Origin: Curtobacterium sp. VKM Ac-2922
Lineage (GTDB): Bacteria; Actinomycetota; Actinomycetes; Actinomycetales; Microbacteriaceae
Length of the DNA stretch: 64,000 bases
Reading direction: 5' to 3'
Assembly: GCF_022815645.1 (NCBI RefSeq)
Contig: NZ_JALGRO010000003.1
Span: 124,001 to 188,000 of the forward strand
Shown: positions 1-8,182 of the stretch, one piece after another
How positions within the stretch are numbered: the first letter of the stretch is position 1
How the letters are laid out: every line of letters starts with the position of its first letter
Notes under the pieces: model-generated
What the model was told of the DNA's origin: nothing
Database searches by the model: none
What the model saw: the letters and a program-made list of their open reading frames with translations, nothing else
Translations under genes and position numbers: made by a program

Positions 1-278
1 CCCTTGCTCTGCCCACGGTCGCGCGACGGGTCGGTGACGATCACGTGGTCGCCGAACGCGCCGATCCACGGCAGGCCGTGCAGCGCGACGGCCGATCGGT
101 GGGACACGACGAGCCCCGATCCGGGCAGCCAGTCCACGGCCCGGACGAGCGCTGCGTGACGATCACGTGCACTCGCTCCGTTCCACTGCGTCGCGTCTGC
201 GAAGTGCCCTCGGCGGACCCTGACCAGGACGCCGCGGTCCGCACTGCGTCGGACCTGAGCGGCTGACGCGGCGTCCAT
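1..278 (-). CDS. AbiEi-like antitoxin domain protein, N-terminal part (truncated by window edge)
   Basis: Reading the minus strand from an ATG at 278 gives an open frame running off the window (about 92 residues seen). It begins MDAASAAQVRRSADRG and contains GVLVRVRRGHFAD and then SHRSAVALHGLPWIGAFGD. This order of a short winged-helix-like start, a 'V.VRRG.' strand and an 'SH.SA..LHGLP' motif resembles actinobacterial proteins annotated as type IV toxin-antitoxin AbiEi antitoxin domain proteins, which often carry a C-terminal DUF559 nuclease-like domain. That C-terminal part is outside the window, so the role cannot be decided. An in-frame ATG at 311 is an alternative start; neither start has a strong ribosome binding site. 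No partner toxin gene is visible here. Confidence 0.6.
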   Translation of the reverse strand, partial: MDAASAAQVRRSADRGVLVRVRRGHFADATQWNGASARDRHAALVRAVDWLPGSGLVVSHRSAVALHGLPWIGAFGDHVIVTDPSRDRGQSK

Positions 279-415
279 GCCGGCGCCCGTGGAGACCAGT
301 TCGATGCACATCGGTCGACGATCGCACTCGTCACGGGTGCCGGGGACTGACCGAGCGAGCCGGTGGACGGGGCTGAGCGGAGCCTCCGCTGTGGAGGAGC
401 GGGCTGATCGACAAT

Positions 416-475
416 GCACCCCCGCACGAACATCGCGCCCCGAGGAGACGGGGCGCGATGTTCGTGCGGGGGTGC
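416..475 (-). terminator. 26-bp perfect hairpin downstream of the sugar mutase gene
   Basis: Arms 416-441 and 450-475 are perfectly complementary (26 bp) around the 8-nt loop GAGGAGAC. It lies 54 nt beyond the stop of the mutase gene and between it and the partial gene at 1-278. There is no long U-tract, which is common for actinobacterial terminators. Role as terminator is inferred from position and stem strength. Confidence 0.8.
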
Positions 476-529
476 GAAGCGGCGGGGCGGCCGGGCGGCC
501 AGGCGGCCGGGCCGCGGGGCCCGCGGCCC

Positions 530-2239
530 CTACGACACGCGGGGGCGGATCGCCTCGGCGAGGGCGTCGACCAGCGACTGGGCCTGGGCGGGCGTCCCTG
601 CGACGGTGTCGATGTAGACCTTCACCTTGGGCTCGGTGCCACTCGGGCGGACGATGACCCGCGCCTCGCCCTGCAGGTCGTAGCGCAGGATGTCGGACGG
701 CGGGAAGCCGTCCACCCCACCGGCGTAGTCGGTGCTCCGGAGCACGGTCAGCGGCCCCAGCATCGACGGCGGCGACGACCGGAGTTCCTGCATGATCGTG
801 CCGATGCGGGCGAGGTCGTCCACCCGGGTCGCGACCTGCCCGGAGGCGAACGCACCGAACTCCGTCGCGAAGGCCTCGAGCTCCCCGGCGATGCTCGAAC
901 CGGCTGCCGCCACGGACGTCGCCAGGTCGAGCAGCACGAGCGCCGCCGAGATGCCGTCCTTGTCGCGGACGACGTCGGGGTCGACCAGGTAACCGAGGGC
1001 TTCTTCGTACCCGAACAGCAGGTCGGGCACGCGCGAGACCCACTTGAAGCCCGTGAGCGTGTCGCGGTACCCGAGACCGTGCCGGGCCGCGACCCGGGAC
1101 AGCGCCGGCGACGACACGATCGACGCGGCGAGCACACCGGAGCGCCCTGCCGCTGTCGCACGCTTGGCCGCGCTCCACCCGAGCAGCCACCCGACCTCGT
1201 TGCCGGAGAGCCGCCGGTACGATCCGGCACCGTCCGGGATCGCCAGTGCGAGCCGGTCGGCGTCCGGGTCGTTCGCGATGACCAGGTCGGCGCCGACGGC
1301 CACGCCGCGGGCGATCGCCAGGTCCATCGCTCCTGGTTCTTCGGGGTTCGGGAACGCCACGGTCGGGAAGGCGCCGTCGGGCTCGATCTGCTCGGTCACG
1401 ACGGCCGGCTCGGCGAACCCGGCAGCGGTGAACACCGCGCGGGCGGTCTGCCACCCGACCCCGTGCATGGCCGTGTAGACGACGCGTGGCTGCGCATCGA
1501 CCGGGAGGGCCGGGGCCGGCACGATCGCGGCCGTCGCGGCCACGTACGCCTGGACCAGGTCCGTACCCGCCACGACGAAGTCAGTCGCCCTGGGCAGGTC
1601 CCCCAGCGGCGCTGCCGCGACGGCATCGATGGCCGCGGCGATCGCACCGTCGACGGGCGGCACGATCTGCGAACCGTCGTCGTCGCCACCGAGGTAGACC
1701 TTGTAGCCGTTGTCACGCGGTGGGTTGTGGCTCGCGGTGACCATCACACCGGCACCGACGCCCAGGTGCCGCACGGCGAAAGCCAGCACGGGTGTTGGCA
1801 GCGCCGACGGCAGCAGCGTGACGTCGAGGCCCAGGCCCCGCATGACCTCGGCAGAGTCGCGCGCGAAGACGTCGGAGTTCACCCGGCCGTCGTACCCGAT
1901 CACGACGCTGCGGTCACGACCGGTGTCGATGAGGAACCGGGCGAGCCCGGCCGCAGCCTGTGTGACGACCACGCGGTTCATCCGCAGCGGTCCCCACCCG
2001 AGCTCGGCGCGGAGCCCGGCCGTGCCGAACTGCAGCCGACCGGCGAACCGTTCCTGCAGCTCGGCGAGGGCCGACGTGTCCCCGCTGCCGGCCGCCGCGA
2101 CCACGGCGTCGAGCGCGTCGCGGGTCTCGGGGTCGGGGTCCTGCACGAGCCACGCCCGCGCGGTGTCGAGCGGCGTGGTGTCGGCGGTCAGGTCACCGTC
2201 GGCGATCGCGCCGTCCGAGGGGCCGGCGTACCCGGTCAC
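530..2239 (-). CDS. Phospho-sugar mutase, phosphopentomutase/PGM2-like
   Basis: 569-aa alpha-D-phosphohexomutase superfamily enzyme. Visible motifs are the phosphoserine loop TASHNP (Ser170), the metal-binding NDPDADRLALA, the sugar-binding GFKWVSRV segment and the C-terminal phosphate-binding RPSGTEPKVKVY. The length and the long N-terminal extension before the serine loop fit the PGM2-like subgroup, which includes phosphopentomutases. The GTG start overlaps the purine nucleoside phosphorylase stop by four bases (GTGA, 2236-2239), so the two are translationally coupled. That context suggests conversion of ribose-1-phosphate or deoxyribose-1-phosphate to the 5-phosphate during nucleoside breakdown. 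Phosphoglucomutase or phosphomannomutase activity cannot be excluded from sequence. Confidence 0.9.
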   Translation of the reverse strand: MTGYAGPSDGAIADGDLTADTTPLDTARAWLVQDPDPETRDALDAVVAAAGSGDTSALAELQERFAGRLQFGTAGLRAELGWGPLRMNRVVVTQAAAGLARFLIDTGRDRSVVIGYDGRVNSDVFARDSAEVMRGLGLDVTLLPSALPTPVLAFAVRHLGVGAGVMVTASHNPPRDNGYKVYLGGDDDGSQIVPPVDGAIAAAIDAVAAAPLGDLPRATDFVVAGTDLVQAYVAATAAIVPAPALPVDAQPRVVYTAMHGVGWQTARAVFTAAGFAEPAVVTEQIEPDGAFPTVAFPNPEEPGAMDLAIARGVAVGADLVIANDPDADRLALAIPDGAGSYRRLSGNEVGWLLGWSAAKRATAAGRSGVLAASIVSSPALSRVAARHGLGYRDTLTGFKWVSRVPDLLFGYEEALGYLVDPDVVRDKDGISAALVLLDLATSVAAAGSSIAGELEAFATEFGAFASGQVATRVDDLARIGTIMQELRSSPPSMLGPLTVLRSTDYAGGVDGFPPSDILRYDLQGEARVIVRPSGTEPKVKVYIDTVAGTPAQAQSLVDALAEAIRPRVS

Positions 2240-3063
2240 AGTGCAGCCACGACCCGGGCGAGCAGGTCCGCGATCACCGGCTCGGCCTGACGACCGGCCT
2301 CGAGCACCTCGGTGTGGGACAGCGGCGTCGTCTGGATGCCGGCTGCCAGGTTCGTGATGAGCGAGAAGCCCAGGATCTCCATGCCGGCCTGGCGCGCGGC
2401 GATCGCTTCGAGCGCGGTGGACATGCCGACGATGTGCCCGCCGATCGTCTTGGCCATCTGGACCTCGGCCGGGGTCTCGTAGTGGGGCCCGCGGAACTGG
2501 GTGTAGACGCCCTCGTCCAGCGAGGGGTCGACCGTGCGCGCGATGTCCCGCAGCCGGGCGGAGTACAGGTCGGTCAGGTCGACGAACGTCGCGCCTTCGA
2601 GCGGGCTGTCCGCCGTCAGGTTGATGTGGTCACTGATGAGCACGGGCGTGCCGGGCGTCCAGTGTTCCTTGATGCCACCGGCTCCGTTCGTCAGCACCAT
2701 CGTGCCGGCACCGGTCGCTGCCGCGGTACGGACGCTGTGCACGACCCGACGGACGCCGTGGCCTTCGTAGTAGTGCGTGCGCGCGCCGATGACGAGCGCG
2801 TGCCGCCCGTCGGCCAGGCGGATGGACCGGACCGTGCCGGAGTGCCCGGGCACCGCCGAGGCGCTGAAGCCGGGGACCTGGTCGGCCGGGATCTCGGAGA
2901 CGGTCTCACCGATCAGGTCGGCGGCCTTACCCCACCCGGAACCGAGCGTGAGGGCGATGTCGTGCCGCTCGATGCCGGACGTCGTGGCGATGACGGCGGC
3001 GGCATCGCGAGCGACGTCGAAGGGGTCGACGGAGGGGTCGTTGAGCGGGTTCGTGCTTGCCAT
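2236..3063 (-). CDS. punA: Purine nucleoside phosphorylase
   Basis: 275-aa trimeric-type purine nucleoside phosphorylase. It cleaves purine (deoxy)nucleosides with phosphate to give the free base and pentose-1-phosphate in the cytoplasm. Family features visible are GSGWG near residue 42, the RTHYYEGH phosphate and sugar site, TNGAGGI, the GPHYETPAEV loop and VGMSTALEAIAA near the purine site. Start is the ATG at 3063, nine bases after the PTS IIB stop. The downstream mutase would consume the pentose phosphate it makes, and the upstream adenosine deaminase supplies inosine. Confidence 0.96.
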   Translation of the reverse strand: MASTNPLNDPSVDPFDVARDAAAVIATTSGIERHDIALTLGSGWGKAADLIGETVSEIPADQVPGFSASAVPGHSGTVRSIRLADGRHALVIGARTHYYEGHGVRRVVHSVRTAAATGAGTMVLTNGAGGIKEHWTPGTPVLISDHINLTADSPLEGATFVDLTDLYSARLRDIARTVDPSLDEGVYTQFRGPHYETPAEVQMAKTIGGHIVGMSTALEAIAARQAGMEILGFSLITNLAAGIQTTPLSHTEVLEAGRQAEPVIADLLARVVAAL

Positions 3064-3072
3064 GCCGCAATG

Positions 3073-3360
3073 CTACGGGGCGGTCGGATCCCCCAGGGAC
3101 TTCTCCACAGCCGCGGTGATCTCGCTCTGGTCGAAGTGGTTCCGGATGACGATGACCTCGGCGTAGGTGTCGCCGATCGCCGCGACGAACTCCTGCGACG
3201 TCAGGATCACGTTCGCGTCGTCGGAGACCTGTCGCACGGATGCCACGTCGGCCGCCACGACCTCGGCGGACAGGCCGAGCGTCGCCAGGGCCTTCTCGGC
3301 GTTGACCTTCAGGATGCCGCTCGAGCCGATGCCCGCGCCGCAGATCGTCACGATCTTCAT
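3073..3360 (-). CDS. PTS lactose/ascorbate-type EIIB component (orphan)
   Basis: 95-aa protein with the EIIB P-loop CGAGIGSSG at its N-terminus (phospho-accepting Cys7). It is similar in size and layout to stand-alone SgaB/UlaB-type IIB proteins. It would receive phosphate from an EIIA and pass it to a sugar bound by an EIIC. Its start overlaps the EIIA stop by four bases (ATGA, 3357-3360). No EIIC gene lies in this window, so substrate and transport role are unknown; a regulatory role is possible. Its position inside a nucleoside salvage operon is unusual. Confidence 0.85.
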   Translation of the reverse strand: MKIVTICGAGIGSSGILKVNAEKALATLGLSAEVVAADVASVRQVSDDANVILTSQEFVAAIGDTYAEVIVIRNHFDQSEITAAVEKSLGDPTAP

Positions 3361-3803
3361 GCCGAGACCCCCATGATGGCGCGCACGTCGGACGCCGAGG
3401 TGGCAGCGGCGAGGCGCGAGGTCACCGAGGCGTCGTTGAACAGGTTGGCGATCTCGCCGATGGACTCGAGGTGCGTGCCGATCCCCGCGACGGCCAGGCC
3501 GAGCACGACGCTGACGGGGTCGTTGTGGGGGTGCCCGAACGCGACCGGCGTGGCGAGCGTGACCACGGACAGCCCGTCGCGCAGCACCGACGACCCGGGT
3601 CGGGCGTGCGCGAAGGCCAGTCCGGGCGAGATGACGATGTACGGGCCGTGCTCCTCGACCATGGCGATCATGGCGTCCGTGTACTCGTCGGTGGCCGCCC
3701 CCGACGCCACCAGGGCGCCGCCGGCGAGCCGGAGGGCGTCACGCCACGACGGCGCGGTCGCGCCGAGCACGACGGCGGCGTCGGAGAGCGGCGGGAGCGG
3801 CAT
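3357..3803 (-). CDS. PTS EIIA component, mannitol/ascorbate type (orphan)
   Basis: 148-aa EIIA of the fructose/mannitol/ascorbate (PTS_EIIA type 2) family. The active-site histidine sits in GLAFAHARPG (His66), and the HPr-like phosphotransfer helix-strand context around it is typical. It would accept phosphate from HPr. It follows adenosine deaminase by four bases and overlaps the EIIB gene, so all are co-transcribed. The missing EIIC makes this an orphan IIA-IIB pair; the protein is distinct from the mannitol EIIA at 28025-28462. Confidence 0.88.
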   Translation of the reverse strand: MPLPPLSDAAVVLGATAPSWRDALRLAGGALVASGAATDEYTDAMIAMVEEHGPYIVISPGLAFAHARPGSSVLRDGLSVVTLATPVAFGHPHNDPVSVVLGLAVAGIGTHLESIGEIANLFNDASVTSRLAAATSASDVRAIMGVSA

Positions 3804-3807
3804 CGGC

Positions 3808-4923
3808 TCAGGCCTCCGCGTACCCGGAGGTGATCAGCGCGATGATCTCCTCGCGGTCCTCGAGCGGCAGGAACGACGACAGTGCCGCGTTGATCTGGAA
3901 CGCGGCCAGGTCGTCGAGGTCGTAGCCGAACGTGCCGGCGAGCAGCGCCAGCTCGCGGGTGAGCGTCGTGTTGCTCATCAGTCGGTTGTCGGTGTTCACC
4001 GTCACCCGGAAGCCCAGCTGGTAGAGCACGTCGAACGGGTGGTCGGCGAGGTCGTCGCCCCACGCGGCGATCGCCCCGGTCTGCAGGTTCGACGACGGCG
4101 AGACCTCGAGCGGGATCTCGCGGTCGCGCACCCACGACGCGACCTCGCCGAGCGACGCCAACGTCGAGCCGTCGCCGGCGTCCGACAGGGTGACGTCCTC
4201 GAACAGGCGGACGCCGTGCCCCAGGCGCAGTGCCCGACCGTCGACGAGTGCGCTGCGGATCGACGCCAGGCCGTCGGCTTCGCCCGCGTGCACCGTGACC
4301 GGGAAGAGCTCGGACGCCAGGTAGTCGAAGGCGGCACGGTGGTTCGAGGCCGGGAACCCGGCTTCGGCCCCGGCGATGTCGAACCCCACGACGCCGCGGT
4401 CGCGGTGCCGCACGGCGAGCTCGGCGATCTCGAGGGCGCGGTCGGCGTGCCGCATCGCGGTGACGAGCTGTCCGATCCGGATGGCTCCGCCGGCGGCGTC
4501 GACCGCGGACTCGACGCCGGCCTGGACGGCCTCGACCGCCTGGTCGAGCGTCAGGCCGCGCTGCAGGTGCTGCTCGGGTGCCCAGCGGACCTCGCCGTAG
4601 ACGACGCCGTCGGCGACCAGGTCCTCGACGAACTCGCGAGCGACGCGCTCGAGCCCGTCGGCGGTCTGCATGACGCTGGTGGTGACGTCGAACGTCTTCA
4701 GGTACTCGACCAGCGATCCGGAGTCGGACTGGTCGGCGAACCACTGGCGCAGCGCGTCGGCGTCGGTCGTGGGCAGCGTGACCCCGTCGGCCGCCGCGAG
4801 CTCGATGATGGTCGCCGGGCGAAGCCCGCCGTCGAGGTGGTCGTGCAGCGACACCTTGGGCAGGTCGTTGATGACGGCGCCCGCGTCGGGCAGTCGGTAC
4901 GTGGGGACGGCGTCGGCGCTCAT
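3808..4923 (-). CDS. add: Adenosine deaminase
   Basis: 371-aa metal-dependent hydrolase that deaminates adenosine and deoxyadenosine to inosine forms. Visible motifs are the zinc-binding HDHLDGG near residues 27-33, GFDIAGAE, the catalytic VHAGEADG, LGHG and the metal-binding NTDNR segment. I chose the ATG at 4923 because a TAGCCT -10 box ends seven bases upstream on the minus strand, a leaderless arrangement, and the protein then begins MSADAVPTYRL. A longer frame to a GTG at 4986 exists but would cross this promoter and the hairpin region. It is the first gene of an add-IIA-IIB-punA-mutase transcript. Confidence 0.94.
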   Translation of the reverse strand: MSADAVPTYRLPDAGAVINDLPKVSLHDHLDGGLRPATIIELAAADGVTLPTTDADALRQWFADQSDSGSLVEYLKTFDVTTSVMQTADGLERVAREFVEDLVADGVVYGEVRWAPEQHLQRGLTLDQAVEAVQAGVESAVDAAGGAIRIGQLVTAMRHADRALEIAELAVRHRDRGVVGFDIAGAEAGFPASNHRAAFDYLASELFPVTVHAGEADGLASIRSALVDGRALRLGHGVRLFEDVTLSDAGDGSTLASLGEVASWVRDREIPLEVSPSSNLQTGAIAAWGDDLADHPFDVLYQLGFRVTVNTDNRLMSNTTLTRELALLAGTFGYDLDDLAAFQINAALSSFLPLEDREEIIALITSGYAEA

Positions 4924-4930
4924 GGGGACC

Positions 4931-4936
4931 AGGCTA
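4931..4936 (-). promoter_or_regulatory. -10 box for leaderless add transcript
   Basis: Minus-strand TAGCCT followed by seven bases and then the ATG at 4923. The same TAnnnT-N7-start arrangement recurs at many genes in this window. Confidence 0.5.
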
Positions 4937-4992
4937 GCGGTGGTCACCGACTCCGCGCTGGCGCCGGTGCACAACGCTGGGCGCACCGGGCT

Positions 4993-5025
4993 GGAGGCTC
5001 CCCACCGGTCCGGTGCGGAGCCTCC
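4993..5025 (-). terminator. Hairpin between deoA and add
   Basis: Outer arms 4993-5001 and 5017-5025 (GGAGGCTCC / GGAGCCTCC) enclose a second stem CACCGG-T-CCGGTG. It lies about 50 nt beyond the deoA stop and before the add promoter, so it probably ends the transporter-cdd-deoA transcript. Confidence 0.7.
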
Positions 5026-5074
5026 GGTCCGGTGCGGCGCACGTCCGGTACGGCGCAGCCGGCCAGCCGACGGG

Positions 5075-6364
5075 TCAGTGCGCGATGCGCTCGCGCACGA
5101 TCGGCCCGCGTGCCGCGGCCGACTCGCCGATCGACCAGGCCCCCTCGAGCGACTCGAGCGCCCGCGGGATGCGCGACGCGTCGTCGGTGTGCAGCGTCCA
5201 GAGCGGCTGCCCCTGGGTCACCGTGTCGCCGGGCTTGGCGTGCAGCTCGATGCCCGCACCGGCCTGCACCGGGTCCTGGGCTCGCGCGCGTCCGGCACCG
5301 AGCCGCCAGGCGGCCACGCCGAACGGCAGCGCCTGCTGCTCGGCGAGCACGCCGGACGTCGGCGCCGTCACGACGTGCTGTTCGCGGGCGACGGGCAGCG
5401 CCGCGTCGGGGTCCCCGCCCTGCGCCTGGATCATCCGGCGCCAGCTGTCCATCGCCCGTCCGTCGGCCAGGGCCGCCGCGGGGTCCGCGTCGGGCAGCCC
5501 GGCGAGCCGCAGCATCTCGGACGCCAGCGCCAGGGTCAGCTCGACCACGTCGGCAGGTCCCCCGCCGGCGAGCACCTCGACGGACTCGCGGACCTCGAGG
5601 GCGTTGCCGATGGTCAGCCCGAGCGGGACCTCCATGTCGGTCAGCAGCGCGCTCGTGGCGACACCGGCGTCGTTGCCGAGGTCGACCATCGTCTGCGCGA
5701 GCTCCTTCGACGCCGCGTACGTCGGCATGAACGCGCCGGACCCGAACTTCACGTCGAGCACGAGCGCACCGGTGCCCTCGGCGATCTTCTTCGACATGAT
5801 GCTCGACGCGATGAGCGGGATGCACTCGACCGTGCCGGTGATGTCACGGAGTGCGTAGAGCTTCTTGTCGGCCGGAGCCAACCCCGAGCCGGCGGCGCAG
5901 ATCACCGCGCCCACGTCGGCCAGCACGTCCATCATCCGCTCGTTCGACAGCGCGGCCTGCCAGCCCGACACGGACTCGAGCTTGTCGAGCGTGCCACCGG
6001 TGTGCCCGAGCCCGCGCCCGGACAGCTGCGGCACGGCGACGCCGAACGACGCCACCAGCGGAGCCAGCGGCAGCGTGATCTTGTCGCCGACACCGCCGGT
6101 CGAGTGCTTGTCGACCGTGGTCTTGCCGAGCGCGGAGAACGACATCCGCTCCCCCGACGCGATCATCGCGAGCGTCAGGTCCTTGATCTCGCGGCGTTCC
6201 ATCCCGTTCAGGAAGATCGCCATCGCCAGGGCCGCCATCTGCGGGTCCTCGACGTAGCCGCGCGTGTAGGCGTCGACCAGCCAGTCGATCTCGGGCGTGC
6301 TGAGCGCGTCACCGGAACGCTTGGTGCGGATCAGGTCGACGGTGTCGAACGGCTCGACGGCCAT
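5075..6364 (-). CDS. deoA: Thymidine phosphorylase
   Basis: 429-aa pyrimidine nucleoside phosphorylase that converts thymidine or deoxyuridine plus phosphate to base plus deoxyribose-1-phosphate. The family signature is visible as SGRGLGHTGGTLDKLE, with the phosphate-binding DKHSTGGVGDK upstream and the N-terminal four-helix domain starting VDLIRTKRSG. The ATG at 6364 gives the standard family length and has an AGGAG about 12 nt upstream, inside the end of cdd. The open frame continues further upstream but only through the cdd coding region. It follows cdd by five bases. Confidence 0.95.
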   Translation of the reverse strand: MAVEPFDTVDLIRTKRSGDALSTPEIDWLVDAYTRGYVEDPQMAALAMAIFLNGMERREIKDLTLAMIASGERMSFSALGKTTVDKHSTGGVGDKITLPLAPLVASFGVAVPQLSGRGLGHTGGTLDKLESVSGWQAALSNERMMDVLADVGAVICAAGSGLAPADKKLYALRDITGTVECIPLIASSIMSKKIAEGTGALVLDVKFGSGAFMPTYAASKELAQTMVDLGNDAGVATSALLTDMEVPLGLTIGNALEVRESVEVLAGGGPADVVELTLALASEMLRLAGLPDADPAAALADGRAMDSWRRMIQAQGGDPDAALPVAREQHVVTAPTSGVLAEQQALPFGVAAWRLGAGRARAQDPVQAGAGIELHAKPGDTVTQGQPLWTLHTDDASRIPRALESLEGAWSIGESAAARGPIVRERIAH

Positions 6365-6369
6365 GGGGA

Positions 6370-6873
6370 TCAGTGCTCCTGCTGGTAGGTGACCAGGGTG
6401 CGCGGCCCGAACGCGTCGGGCAGGACCTGGTCGATGGTGCGGACGCCGGAGACGGTCTCCAGCAGCATGCCCTCGGCGGAGTGCTCGAACAGCAGCTGCC
6501 GGCACCGCCCGCAGGGCATCAGGGTCGCGCCGTCGCCGTCCACGCACGTGAACGCGACGAGCTTGCCGCCGCCGGTCATGTGCAGCTGCGAGACGAGCGA
6601 GCACTCGGCGCACAGGGTCACCCCGTACGACGCGTTCTCGACGTTGCAGCCGGACACGATCCGGCCGTCGTCGGTCAGGGCCGCAGCCCCCACCGGGAAC
6701 GACGAGTACGGCGCGTAGGCACGGCCCATGGCCGTGGTCGCGGCCTGCCGCAGGGCCGTCCAGTCGACGTCGACGCTCGCGTCGACCGCAGGGTCGGACT
6801 GGAGGGCCGTGGCCGGGTCCGTCCAGGCGGGCTCGCCGGCCGTCTGGTCACCCGGAGCATTCGTGTGGGTCAT
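6370..6873 (-). CDS. cdd: Cytidine deaminase
   Basis: 167-aa homotetrameric-type cytidine deaminase with a long N-terminal extension of about 45 residues before the catalytic domain. Zinc-site motifs are visible: CNVENASY with the following CAE, and PCGRCRQ. The preceding segment YAPYSSFPVGAA is the substrate-binding strand. The ATG at 6873 is chosen because AGGAGG sits ten bases upstream. It deaminates cytidine and deoxycytidine to uridine forms, which DeoA next door can phosphorolyse. The acidic extension is not part of the conserved fold; its purpose is unclear. Confidence 0.95.
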   Translation of the reverse strand: MTHTNAPGDQTAGEPAWTDPATALQSDPAVDASVDVDWTALRQAATTAMGRAYAPYSSFPVGAAALTDDGRIVSGCNVENASYGVTLCAECSLVSQLHMTGGGKLVAFTCVDGDGATLMPCGRCRQLLFEHSAEGMLLETVSGVRTIDQVLPDAFGPRTLVTYQQEH

Positions 6874-6889
6874 GTGCCGGGCCTCCTGG

Positions 6890-8182
6890 CTAGCTCTTGA
6901 CGTACGGTCTGCCGCTGGCGGCAGGACCACGCGACTGCCCGACCAGGCCGGCCACCGCGAAGATCGTCACCACGTAGGGCAGCATCAGCAGGAACTCGCT
7001 CGGGACGGGCGAGTTGATCGACCCGAGCACGTTCTGCAGGTTCGACGCGAAGCCGAACAGCAGCGCGGCCAGGGTGGCGCGGATCGGGTCCCACCGACCG
7101 AAGATGACGGCGGCGAGCGCGATGTAGCCGGCGCCCGCGGTCATGTCCTTGGCGAACGGCCCGACGGAGCCGAGCGTGAAGTACGCCCCGCCCAGGCCCG
7201 CGATCGCGCCGGCGAGCGACACGTTCCAGAACCGGGTGCTCAGCACGTTGATGCCGACGGTGTCCGCCGCCTGCGGGTGCTCGCCGACGGCACGCAGCCG
7301 CAGACCCCAGCGGGTCTTGAAGAGCGCGAACGTGACGACCGCGACCGCGATGTACGCCAGGTAGACGATGACGTTCTGCTCGAAGAACACCGGGCCGATG
7401 ACCGGGATCTGGTGCAGGACCGGGATCGGCAGCACCGGGAAGCGGATGCCCGTGTTGAGCGTCTGCTCGGCCGGCGAGAGCACCTGCGAGTACAGGAAGC
7501 CCGTCAGACCCGAGATGAAGGCGTTGATGACGACACCGACGATGACCTGGTCGACCAGGTACTTGATGCTGAAGGCAGCCAACACGAACGACACGAGCAC
7601 GCCGGCAACCAGGGCACCGACCAGGCCGACCCAGGCGGACCCGGTCAGCGAGCCGATCATGGCGGAGACGAACGCCCCGGCCAGGAACTGCCCCTCGATC
7701 GCGATGTTGACGACGCCGACCTTCTCGGAGATCACACCGCCCAGCGCGCCGAACACCAGCGGGACGCTCAGGCCGAGCGCGCCGACCAGCAGGCCGGGCA
7801 GCGGGATCGTGGCGCCGGCCGCGGCCCACGCCAGGAACCCGACCACGAACAGCAGCGCGAAGACCGACGTGACCCACAGCGGGACCTTGCGGAAGCCGCG
7901 GACCTGCACGATCGCGACGACGGTGGTCAGGGCGAGCAGGACCGTGACGACGATCCCGGTGCCGGTGGCGGGCAGCGGCACGTCGGGCAGCTGCACGAAG
8001 TCGCCCGCGTTGGCGAGCCGGAAGGTGGCGTCGCCGGAACGGTGCAGCAGCACGAAGAAGACGAGCGCGACGACCGTGAAGACGGCGTACGCGATCGGCA
8101 GCTTCCAGCTGCGGGTGGTCTCGACCGCGCGCTCCGCCACGGGGGCGTGCGGCGCGGGGGCGGTGGGGCTCATGGTGCTCAC
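6890..8182 (-). CDS. Nucleoside ABC transporter permease 2 (NupQ/YufQ type)
   Basis: 430-aa integral membrane protein with about ten hydrophobic segments and the BPD_transp_2 permease signature region (EKVGVVNIAIEGQFLAGAF). It is the second of two permeases of a BMP-type nucleoside importer. The GTG at 8182 overlaps the stop of the other permease by four bases (GTGA); an ATG at 8173 is an alternative start. The C-terminus includes the conserved 'GA..T.G.GYIALAAVIFG' type segment. The downstream neighbour is cdd. Confidence 0.92.
   Translation of the reverse strand: MSTMSPTAPAPHAPVAERAVETTRSWKLPIAYAVFTVVALVFFVLLHRSGDATFRLANAGDFVQLPDVPLPATGTGIVVTVLLALTTVVAIVQVRGFRKVPLWVTSVFALLFVVGFLAWAAAGATIPLPGLLVGALGLSVPLVFGALGGVISEKVGVVNIAIEGQFLAGAFVSAMIGSLTGSAWVGLVGALVAGVLVSFVLAAFSIKYLVDQVIVGVVINAFISGLTGFLYSQVLSPAEQTLNTGIRFPVLPIPVLHQIPVIGPVFFEQNVIVYLAYIAVAVVTFALFKTRWGLRLRAVGEHPQAADTVGINVLSTRFWNVSLAGAIAGLGGAYFTLGSVGPFAKDMTAGAGYIALAAVIFGRWDPIRATLAALLFGFASNLQNVLGSINSPVPSEFLLMLPYVVTIFAVAGLVGQSRGPAASGRPYVKS

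Noticed and set aside
458..2290. 610-codon plus-strand frame opposite the sugar mutase
   Set aside because: Antisense shadow; no motif, composition typical of reverse-read GC-rich coding sequence.
4924..4986. GTG at 4986 as the start of adenosine deaminase
   Set aside because: It would add 21 residues without similarity and would place the -10 box and start context of the ATG at 4923 inside the gene.
2314..5730. Very long plus-strand open frame (1138 codons) opposite punA, the PTS genes, add and deoA
   Set aside because: It is the antisense shadow of five recognised genes; high GC makes stop-free antisense frames common and the translation is Arg/Asp-rich without any domain.
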